NCBI RefSeq assembly: GCF_014203715.1
Contig: NZ_JACHJP010000002.1
Location: 744,001-808,000 of the forward strand
Direction: 5' to 3'
Source of the DNA: Streptosporangium saharense
GTDB lineage: Bacteria > Actinomycetota > Actinomycetes > Streptosporangiales > Streptosporangiaceae
DNA length: 64,000 bases
In this document: one piece after another, positions 24,426 through 30,424 of the stretch
Layout: each line of letters opens with the position of its first letter
Position numbering within the stretch: position 1 is the stretch's first letter
Program-made: the position numbers and the translations under genes
Notes under the pieces: generated by a model
The model's input: the letters and a program-made list of their open reading frames with translations, nothing else
Database searches by the model: none
What the model was told of the DNA's origin: nothing

Positions 24426-25250
24426 CTACCGGCTCTCCCGCTCCGCCGGAACCGGCGGGGCGGGCTGGGGCGGGACGGTGAAGATGCGCAGGCGCTGGTC
24501 GGAGGCGGGGGTGAGCAGGGTCTCGACGTCGAACTCGAGCGTCCCGGTCGTGGGGTGACGCACCCGGAGCCGGTAACTGCGGTAGACGCCGACCTCGTGC
24601 AGGTCCCACAACTCGGCGAACTCGTCGCTGTGCGCCCGCAGCCGCCGTACCAGACGGGCCGCCACCGCGTCACCGCCGCGTCTGGCGACCGAGGCGCGCA
24701 GGTCGGCGACCTGGTGGCGGCTGCATTTGTTCCACTCCTGCGGCGTGTACGGCTCCCGCACCTTCGGGTTGGTGAACCAGGCCCACACGACGTTGGCCCC
24801 CTCCCCCTCGGCACCGCACACCGGGTCGAACAGGGCCTCGGCGATGGCGTTCTGCGCCAGCAGGTAACCCAGGTCGCTGACCACCTGGACCGGGGTGTCA
24901 CGCACCTGTTCCAGCAGGTGGCGCACGCCGGGGGCGATCAGTTCCCCCGCGGGGCGGGCGATGGGCGCGTGGTGCCCGGCCAGGAGGTGGAGGTGGTCGC
25001 GCTCATCGTCGCTGAGCCGCAGCGCCCGCGCGAGGGCGGCGAGCATCTGCGCCGAGGGCTGCGGGCTCCTGGCCTGTTCCAGCCGCATGTAGTAGTCGGA
25101 GGACATGCCGGAGAGCTGTGCGACCTCCTCCCGGCGCAGTCCCGGTGTACGGCGGCGCGGCCCCTCGGGCAGCCCCACGTCCGAGGGGCGCAGCCGCGCG
25201 CGGGAGCGGCGCAGGAAGTCGGCGAGATCGCTCCGGTTCATACCGTTCAT
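24426..25250 (-). CDS. XRE-family regulator with MmyB-like ligand domain
   Basis: This roughly 274-residue regulator has an N-terminal helix-turn-helix (LADFLRRSRARLRPSDVGLP, then TPGLRREEVAQLSGMSSDYY and MRLEQAR), the usual opening of MmyB-type actinobacterial regulators, and a C-terminal PAS-like MmyB domain (NVVWAWFTNP, DFVETLLTP-like end). It is divergent from an NADPH oxidoreductase gene with a perfect inverted repeat between them, the normal layout for a local regulator of that oxidoreductase. Starts at 25250, 25241 (both ATG) and 25277 (GTG) are all possible; 25250 is a compromise. Confidence 0.88.
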   Translation of the reverse strand: MNGMNRSDLADFLRRSRARLRPSDVGLPEGPRRRTPGLRREEVAQLSGMSSDYYMRLEQARSPQPSAQMLAALARALRLSDDERDHLHLLAGHHAPIARPAGELIAPGVRHLLEQVRDTPVQVVSDLGYLLAQNAIAEALFDPVCGAEGEGANVVWAWFTNPKVREPYTPQEWNKCSRHQVADLRASVARRGGDAVAARLVRRLRAHSDEFAELWDLHEVGVYRSYRLRVRHPTTGTLEFDVETLLTPASDQRLRIFTVPPQPAPPVPAERESR

Positions 25251-25297
25251 CACTTCGCGGAACACCCCCTCTCCCACCGGGATTCCCGATTCGGAGA

Positions 25298-25316
25298 CTA
25301 GGATTTTCGATCCTAG
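25298..25316. promoter_or_regulatory. palindromic operator CTAGGAT-N5-ATCCTAG
   Basis: A perfect inverted repeat with 7-bp arms (CTAGGAT and ATCCTAG) around TTTCG lies in the gap between the divergent XRE regulator and oxidoreductase genes. It is the likely binding site of the XRE regulator and would control both genes. CTAG is rare in high-GC actinomycete DNA, which adds weight. Confidence 0.6.
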
Positions 25317-25426
25317 GGAAAACGCTCCGCTTCTCGTCCGTCACGGGGAATGAGACCGTTCGGCCATGTTCCGGTGCGTGGCGCACCGCCCCGCACGAAC
25401 ACCCCGAACGAGTTCTAAGGAGCGTC

Positions 25427-26368
25427 ATGTCCTCTTCGTCCCTCCCCGCGACCGGCAGGGCCGTCACCGTCCCCTCCTACGGCGGAGCCGAGGAACTGCG
25501 GCTCACCGAGGTGCCCGTCCCCTCCCCCGGTCCCGGCCAGGTGCTGCTGCGGGTGCACGCGGCCGGGGTCAACCCGGTCGACTGGAAGATCCGCGCCGGA
25601 CTGCTCAAGGAGTTCATTCCGGTCGCCCTGCCGTACACGCCGGGGGGCGAGGCGGCCGGTGAGGTGGTGGCCGTCGGCGAGGGCGTGAGCGCCTGGGCGG
25701 CCGGGGACGAGGTCTTCGGCCCGGTCGCGGGCGGCTACGCCGACCACACCCTCGCCGAGGCCGACCGGCTCGCCACCAAGCCCGCCGACCTGTCCTGGGA
25801 GGCCGCCGCCGGGCTGTACTCGTCGGCGGAGACCGCCAACCGGGTGCTGGACCTCCTCAAGGTCACCGAGGGGGAGACCCTGCTGGTCCACGGGGCCGCG
25901 GGCAGCGTCGGCGGCCTGGTGGTCCAGTTCGCGGTCGCGTCGGGCATCCGTGTCGTCGGTACGGCGAGCGAGGCGAACCACGAGTACCTGCGCGCTCTCG
26001 GCGCGGTTCCCGTCGCCTACGGCGAGGGGGTGTTCGAGCGGGTCCGTCAGGCGGCGCCCGAGGGGGTGGACGCCGTGCTGGACGCGGCCGGGGGCTCGCT
26101 GGCCGGTTCTGTCGAGCTGCTCGGCGGTCCCGAGCGTGTCATCGGCATCGTGAGCGTGCCCGAGACCATCGAGACCGGGACGCGCTTCACCGGGGGCGGC
26201 GAGGGCGAGAACCACGGCGCCCAGGCGGTGGCACGGGCCCTGGCCCTGCACTCCGCGGGCACCCTCGACCTGCCGATCCGCGCCGTCTTCCCGCTGACCG
26301 ATGCCGCCGGGGCGCACCGGCTCAGCGAGGAGGGCCACGGCCGCGGCAAGATCGTCCTGGTTCCCTGA
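25427..26368 (+). CDS. NADP-dependent MDR oxidoreductase (quinone-reductase-like)
   Basis: This 313-residue zinc-independent MDR protein has GVNPVDWKIRAG, YTPGGEAAGEV and the dinucleotide site LLVHGAAGSVGGLVVQFA. Such enzymes reduce quinones or enones and often lie next to an MmyB or TetR regulator that senses the electrophile. The ATG at 25427 follows TAAGGAG; the frame is open upstream to 25118, but that part is antisense to the regulator gene. It is divergent from the XRE gene and separated by the CTAGGAT palindrome. Confidence 0.9.
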   Translation: MSSSSLPATGRAVTVPSYGGAEELRLTEVPVPSPGPGQVLLRVHAAGVNPVDWKIRAGLLKEFIPVALPYTPGGEAAGEVVAVGEGVSAWAAGDEVFGPVAGGYADHTLAEADRLATKPADLSWEAAAGLYSSAETANRVLDLLKVTEGETLLVHGAAGSVGGLVVQFAVASGIRVVGTASEANHEYLRALGAVPVAYGEGVFERVRQAAPEGVDAVLDAAGGSLAGSVELLGGPERVIGIVSVPETIETGTRFTGGGEGENHGAQAVARALALHSAGTLDLPIRAVFPLTDAAGAHRLSEEGHGRGKIVLVP

Positions 26369-26432
26369 TCCGCCGGGTCCCGCGAGAAGTCACCCGGACG
26401 GCTCTTGATCAACACGTGGGGGATTCGGTTGA

Positions 26433-26458
26433 CTTGACCCCGGAAGAGCAAGGTCAAG
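26433..26458. promoter_or_regulatory. inverted repeat CTTGACC-N12-GGTCAAG upstream of glycosyltransferase
   Basis: Perfect 7-bp arms CTTGACC and GGTCAAG flank 12 nt, 40 bp upstream of the glycosyltransferase start. The left arm overlaps TTGACT/TTGACC, which could be a -35 element, so the site may control that promoter. MerR-type regulators use dyads placed in this way, but no regulator gene is adjacent. Confidence 0.4.
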
Positions 26459-26497
26459 AAAACAGGGTGTCAAACGACAGAGGGGACCTGTCAGACA

Positions 26498-27649
26498 ATG
26501 CACGTGCTTTTCGTACCTGCTCCGGGAATCGGGCACGTATTTCCCATGGTGCCGCTCGCGTGGGCGTTCCGCCTCGCCGGGCACGAGGTCACCTTCGTCG
26601 CCGCGGGGGACGCCCTCGCGGTCCGTGAGGCCGGGTTCCTCGCCCTGGACGCCGTACCCGGCCTCACCACGGCCCGGATGGTCGCCGACTTCAAGGAGGG
26701 TCCCGCGGCCGAGCGTCTCCAGCAGCCCCTGGAGAGCGTGAGCCAGGAGGAGCTTGAGCGGATCAAGCCGCTCGTCGTCGCGATGTGGGACGGCTACGTG
26801 GACGGGCACGTCAGGCTCGCCGAGCGCCTGCGCCCGGACCTGGTGGTCTACGACCCGATCTTCACCGCGGGCCCGGTCGCCGCCGCCAAGCTGGGCGTGC
26901 CGTGTGTCGCGCACGGCATCGGGGTCGGTGGGTTCGAGCCCTCGGTGTTCGACGAGGCGCCCGCGAACGGGGCGTTCCTGCGGCACGGCGTCTCGGTGCC
27001 CAAGGGCATCGAGACGATCGGCGTCGTCCCGCCCAACCTGGAGATCGGGCCCCGGCCCCGGTGGTCCATGCGGTACGTGCCCTACAACGCCGGTGGGCTG
27101 CTGCCCGAGTGGCTGCTCGACGAGAGTGACCGGCCCCGGGTCGCGGTCACGCTGGGCACGGTGGTGCCGGAGACCCACGGGCTCGGCGAGTTCACCCCGA
27201 TCATCGAGGCTGCCGAGTCGGTCGACGCGGAGTTCGTGATCGCCACGGGCTCCGACGAGACCGCGTGGTCCACGCCGCTGCCGCCGAACGTGCGGGTGAC
27301 CGGCTGGGTGCCGCTGGGGGCGCTGCTGCGCGGCAGCTCGGCGGCCATCCACCACGGCGGGGCGGGCACCACGCTGACCTGCTCCGCGCTGGGGGTTCCC
27401 CAGCTCATCCTGCCCAACGGCGCCGACCGGCACATCAACGCCCAGACGCTGTCCGCCAGGGGCAGCGCGCTGACCACGCTGATCGGTGACCTGGAGGTGC
27501 CGCTGATCGAGCGCCTGCTGACCGACGAGGCGCTGCGCGCGACGGCGCTGGAGGTCAGGGCCGAGATCGAGGCGCTGCCCACCCCGGCCGAGATCGCCAC
27601 GGAACTGACCGCGCTGTACACCCCGGACGCGCTCAGGCCCGCGGTGTGA
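26498..27649 (+). CDS. GT1-family glycosyltransferase, macrolide-glycosyltransferase type
   Basis: This 383-residue enzyme has the GT-B fold of MGT and EryCIII-like transferases: HVLFVPAPGIGHVFPMVPLAWAF at the acceptor domain start and the nucleotide-sugar signature IHHGGAGTTLTCSALGVPQLILP with a following H..NA. The family glycosylates lipophilic acceptors such as macrolides for self-protection or tailoring. No sugar biosynthesis genes are near, so UDP-glucose is the likely donor. It stands alone between a dyad operator and a strong terminator, which suggests an inducible resistance-type gene and not part of the NRPS/PKS operon. Confidence 0.92.
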   Translation: MHVLFVPAPGIGHVFPMVPLAWAFRLAGHEVTFVAAGDALAVREAGFLALDAVPGLTTARMVADFKEGPAAERLQQPLESVSQEELERIKPLVVAMWDGYVDGHVRLAERLRPDLVVYDPIFTAGPVAAAKLGVPCVAHGIGVGGFEPSVFDEAPANGAFLRHGVSVPKGIETIGVVPPNLEIGPRPRWSMRYVPYNAGGLLPEWLLDESDRPRVAVTLGTVVPETHGLGEFTPIIEAAESVDAEFVIATGSDETAWSTPLPPNVRVTGWVPLGALLRGSSAAIHHGGAGTTLTCSALGVPQLILPNGADRHINAQTLSARGSALTTLIGDLEVPLIERLLTDEALRATALEVRAEIEALPTPAEIATELTALYTPDALRPAV

Positions 27650-27657
27650 CACCCCGT

Positions 27658-27700
27658 CCGGCTCCGCCGTACCGGACACGTTCTGGTACGGCGGAGCCGG
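27658..27700. terminator. bidirectional terminator hairpin
   Basis: A perfect 16-bp stem (CCGGCTCCGCCGTACC with its complement GGTACGGCGGAGCCGG) and an 11-nt loop sits between the convergent glycosyltransferase and cupin-regulator genes. It has no T-tract, as is usual in actinomycetes, and can serve both directions. Confidence 0.85.
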
Positions 27701-28276
27701 TCAGGCCAGTTGCCACAGGTGGGTGCGCTGCCCCTCGTGGTCGAGGACGCACAGGATCTCCGCCGGGCCGTCGTCGGCCCCGAAGGCGTGCGGGATCATG
27801 GTGGAGAACTCGGCGGCCTGCCCGGCCTCGACCCTGATGGTCCGCTCCCCCAGCAGCAGCGTGAGGGTTCCCGACAGGACGGTGAACCAGTCCCTGCCGG
27901 GGTGGACCTTCAGTTCGTCGACGCCGCGCCGTACGGGCCGGGTGACGCGCATCTTCGCCACCGTCACGCCGTGCGGCGCGTCGCGCCCGCCCAGCATCCA
28001 GGTGGTCACCCCCCGCGTCTCGTCGTGCCTCGGCCTGATCACCACGTCCTCGTCGCCCACGGGCTCGACGAGTTGGTCGATGGTGGTGCCCAGGGCGCGG
28101 GCTATGGCGCTGAGCTGGTCGAGGCTGATGCGCCGGTGGCCGGTCTCGATGCGGCTCAGGGTCGAGGGGCTCAGATAGCAGCGGCCCGCCAGGTCGTCGA
28201 GCGACCAGCCCCTGGCCACGCGCAGCCCCCTGATCCGGCCGCGCACCACGCTGTCGAGATCACCGTCTTGCTTCAT
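27701..28276 (-). CDS. XRE-family regulator with C-terminal cupin domain
   Basis: This 191-residue regulator has a helix-turn-helix (IRGLRVARGWSLDDLAGRCY, then LSPSTLSRIETGHRRIS) and a cupin barrel from about 90 onwards (HPGRDWFTVLSGTLTLLLGE, then VEAGQAAEFSTMIPHAF). The family senses small molecules and often represses a divergent gene; here that gene encodes a methyltransferase. ATG at 28276 is used; a TTG two codons upstream is possible. The start codon lies inside ATAC-N8-GTAT, which may be part of an autoregulatory site. Confidence 0.9.
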   Translation of the reverse strand: MKQDGDLDSVVRGRIRGLRVARGWSLDDLAGRCYLSPSTLSRIETGHRRISLDQLSAIARALGTTIDQLVEPVGDEDVVIRPRHDETRGVTTWMLGGRDAPHGVTVAKMRVTRPVRRGVDELKVHPGRDWFTVLSGTLTLLLGERTIRVEAGQAAEFSTMIPHAFGADDGPAEILCVLDHEGQRTHLWQLA

Positions 28277-28324
28277 ACGCAAGATGGTATGTCATTGACG
28301 CAAACAGCTCATAAGGTTCCCTCC

Positions 28325-29188
28325 ATGGGAAACCACCACCATCACCACCACGCCACCGCCGGACACGACGACCCAGGCATGGCCGAACTCCTCGACCTGG
28401 ACGCGGAGGTCCTGCGCGACCACCTGACCGAGGTGACGGACCTGGTCGGCGAGCTGACCGCGGACGCGCCGCCCCGCGTGATCCTCGACCTGGGCAGCGG
28501 CACGGGAACCGGCATTCTGACGCTGCTGCGCCGCTTCGGGGACGCCGAGGGGATCGCCCTCGACATGGACGAGCGCATGCTGCGCCACCTCGCGGACAGG
28601 GCCGACGCCCTCGGTCTCGGCAGGCGGGTCCGTACCGTCCAGGCCGACCTGGACACCACCTGGCCGTCCTTCGGCGCCGTGGACCTGGTCTGGGCCTCGG
28701 CCTCCATGCACCACGTGGCCGACCCCGGCCGGGTGCTGGCCGACGTCCACGCCACACTCAGGCCGGGAGGACTGCTGGCCGTACTGGAGATGGACGCCCT
28801 GCCGATGCCGCGTTTCCTGCCCGACGACGTGGGGGTAGGCCGTCCCGGGCTCGAAGCGCGCTGCCACGCCCTGCTGGCGGAGCAGCGCGCCGAGCACATG
28901 CCGCTCCTGGGCTCCGACTGGGGGGTTCCGCTGTCCGAGGCCGGGTTCACCGTCGAGGCCAAGCGGACGTTCGCCATCGACCTGAGGCCACCGCTGCCCG
29001 CCGAGACAGGCCGCTACGCCCAGGCGACCCTGCGCCGCATCCGCTCCGGCGTCGAGGACCACCTGGACCCCGACGACCTGTCCACACTCGACACCCTGCT
29101 CAACGGCGACGGCCCGGAGTCCGTACTGCGGCGAACGGACCTCACCGTCCGCACCACAAGAACAGCCTGGATGGCCAGGCGCCCCTGA
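28325..29188 (+). CDS. class I SAM-dependent methyltransferase with native N-terminal His6 run
   Basis: This 287-residue protein has the SAM-binding motif VILDLGSGTGTGILTLLRRF, the acidic EGIALDMDE and VDLVWASASMHHVADPG, so it is a Rossmann methyltransferase of unknown substrate. It begins MGN followed by six His and then HATAGHDDPG when read through the adjacent codons, a natural poly-His start that could bind metal. ATG at 28325 has AAGG 8 nt upstream; ATG at 28289 in the same frame is the alternative. It is divergent from the cupin regulator by about 50 bp. Its stop overlaps the next start (TGATG). Confidence 0.88.
   Translation: MGNHHHHHHATAGHDDPGMAELLDLDAEVLRDHLTEVTDLVGELTADAPPRVILDLGSGTGTGILTLLRRFGDAEGIALDMDERMLRHLADRADALGLGRRVRTVQADLDTTWPSFGAVDLVWASASMHHVADPGRVLADVHATLRPGGLLAVLEMDALPMPRFLPDDVGVGRPGLEARCHALLAEQRAEHMPLLGSDWGVPLSEAGFTVEAKRTFAIDLRPPLPAETGRYAQATLRRIRSGVEDHLDPDDLSTLDTLLNGDGPESVLRRTDLTVRTTRTAWMARRP
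29173..29188. repeat. 16-bp direct repeat, copy 1 (end of methyltransferase gene)
   Basis: GGCCAGGCGCCCCTGA forms the last codons and stop of the methyltransferase gene. The identical 16 bp recurs at 30044-30059, just beyond the following gene, inside a longer degenerate match to the methyltransferase 3' end. Confidence 0.8.
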
Positions 29189-29970
29189 TGTCGCTGAAAG
29201 GTGTCGTTGAAAGGTATGGAATGCGGCCTTCGGAGCGTATGTGGCACTTCCTGTGGAAGTACGCGCTCACCACGGAGTTCAGCGCGGTGTGGGTCGACCG
29301 GCTGGGCCTGGACGAGGTGGGGCGTCGGGTGGGCGCCGACGTTCGCGACGCTCGCCGCCTCAACCGCGACGAACTCGCGGACGAGCTTTTCCACATGAAC
29401 GGCGGAGCGACGGTGGTCTGGGCCGACCGATTGAACGACGACTGGCTTCAGATGATCGAGTTCCGAGGGTTCGCGTGCAGCAACGCCCTGACCGGCCTGT
29501 CTGCTCACGGAGGGCGAGCTGTCAGCGTGGGCTGGGGGCTGAACGGCCTTCGTGATCTCACCTACGTGACGGACGGCTTTCACACCACTGGTTTCAGCCT
29601 CACCGTTCCCGGCGGACGGTACGGCAGCGCCCCCGACGCGCTGGACTCCCTGGCCGAGGGCCTGCTGTTCGACATCGACGACACGAGCTGGATGACGGAT
29701 CCGGAACTTCCCCCAGGCTGGCTGGACTTCGAGGAATGGTCAGCCGACCTTGAGGAGAGCGGGCGCGCGGTGGGAGACATGGAGGGAGAGGAACCGCTGC
29801 CGGAGGCCTTCGGCGACTTCTACGCCTGGTCGCTGAACGGCTACCACCCGCCCCTGGCGACCTGTGTCACCTCCGCCTTGACGCTCGTCGGAAGGCTCAC
29901 CGGCAGAGAGATCGACGACGCGTGGCTGAGCGGAACCCACGTGCGGCTCACGATCCCCAACAGGCTCTGA
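29188..29970 (+). CDS. hypothetical protein, DUF6461-like
   Basis: This 260-residue soluble protein has no signal or membrane segment. The pattern VVWADRLNDDWLQMIEFRG, then HGGRAVSVGWGLNGLRDLTYVTDG resembles the DUF6461 group found in many actinomycetes, where it often sits near toxin or contractile-system genes; function is not known. The start overlaps the methyltransferase stop (TGATG); ATG at 29221 is an alternative. The gene is flanked by a 16-bp repeat and a decayed copy of the methyltransferase 3' end, and so looks inserted. Confidence 0.65.
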   Translation: MSLKGVVERYGMRPSERMWHFLWKYALTTEFSAVWVDRLGLDEVGRRVGADVRDARRLNRDELADELFHMNGGATVVWADRLNDDWLQMIEFRGFACSNALTGLSAHGGRAVSVGWGLNGLRDLTYVTDGFHTTGFSLTVPGGRYGSAPDALDSLAEGLLFDIDDTSWMTDPELPPGWLDFEEWSADLEESGRAVGDMEGEEPLPEAFGDFYAWSLNGYHPPLATCVTSALTLVGRLTGREIDDAWLSGTHVRLTIPNRL

Positions 29971-30017
29971 GCGGCGTGGGGCCTGGTCCGTCGGGACGCG
30001 GGTGCCGAAGCGCTCCC

Positions 30018-30059
30018 GACCGTGCCATGAGGACCGCGTGGACGGCCAGGCGCCCCTGA
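30018..30059 (+). pseudogene. remnant of a methyltransferase 3' end
   Basis: From 30027 the frame reads (M)RTAWTARRP-stop, against TRTAWMARRP-stop at the end of the methyltransferase gene at 28325-29188. The DNA ends in the identical 16 bp. Upstream, ACCGTGCC aligns with ACCGTCCGC of the intact gene with a net 4-nt loss. So a homologous, frameshifted gene end lies beyond the DUF6461-like gene, as if that gene had been inserted at the original 3' end. Confidence 0.5.
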
Positions 30060-30114
30060 CCCCTCCGGCTGCCGGATACGGCGTCACGGGATCGGACAAC
30101 GGAAATGACAGAAC

Positions 30115-30151
30115 ACGTTTTCCCGGTCTTCTCCGGCGAACAGGAAAACGT
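30115..30151. repeat. inverted repeat ACGTTTTCC-N19-GGAAAACGT
   Basis: Perfect 9-bp arms ACGTTTTCC (30115-30123) and GGAAAACGT (30143-30151) with a 19-nt loop. It could be a weak terminator for the upstream gene or a regulator site; neither is proven. Confidence 0.4.
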
Positions 30152-30272
30152 CTTCCCATGCACGGAAAAATCCCTGCGGCATATCAGGGGAAACCTGCCA
30201 GGCAACGTGTCCCACCTCATCGGACCATCCGGAACCACGGTGAATAACCCTCCGAAAGGCCGCATAATAAAA

Positions 30273-30289
30273 TTTCACCGTTGGTGAAA
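30273..30289. promoter_or_regulatory. palindrome TTTCACC-GTT-GGTGAAA upstream of carboxypeptidase gene
   Basis: A perfect palindrome with 7-bp arms and a 3-nt centre lies 135 bp upstream of the carboxypeptidase start, directly after an A/T-rich CATAATAAAAT stretch. It has the look of an operator, perhaps for a dimeric repressor. Confidence 0.45.
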
Positions 30290-30424
30290 CAGAAGGAACA
30301 TAACACCGCACTCTCCGAACATGGGACTTGACGAAGATCTCTTTTCGATCAAAACTTCTCCCGATTGCGTGCTCATTCCGTGACACCCCCCATTCGGCCG
30401 AGCACGCCAACTGGAGGAATCTCG

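Larger units (their letters stand above)
29971..30424. other. 454-bp intergenic region with remnant and two inverted repeats
   Basis: This gap holds three things: a decayed copy of the methyltransferase 3' end (30018-30059), a 9-bp inverted repeat at 30115-30151 and a tight palindrome at 30273-30289. The part from about 30110 on is less GC-rich than the surrounding genes and carries AATAAAATT next to the second palindrome. I see no convincing gene in it. Confidence 0.6.

Noticed and set aside
23339-24901. 520-codon minus-strand frame extending past the XRE gene
   Set aside because: The real regulator is in another frame and the secreted amidase occupies the plus strand; composition is typical of shadow frames.
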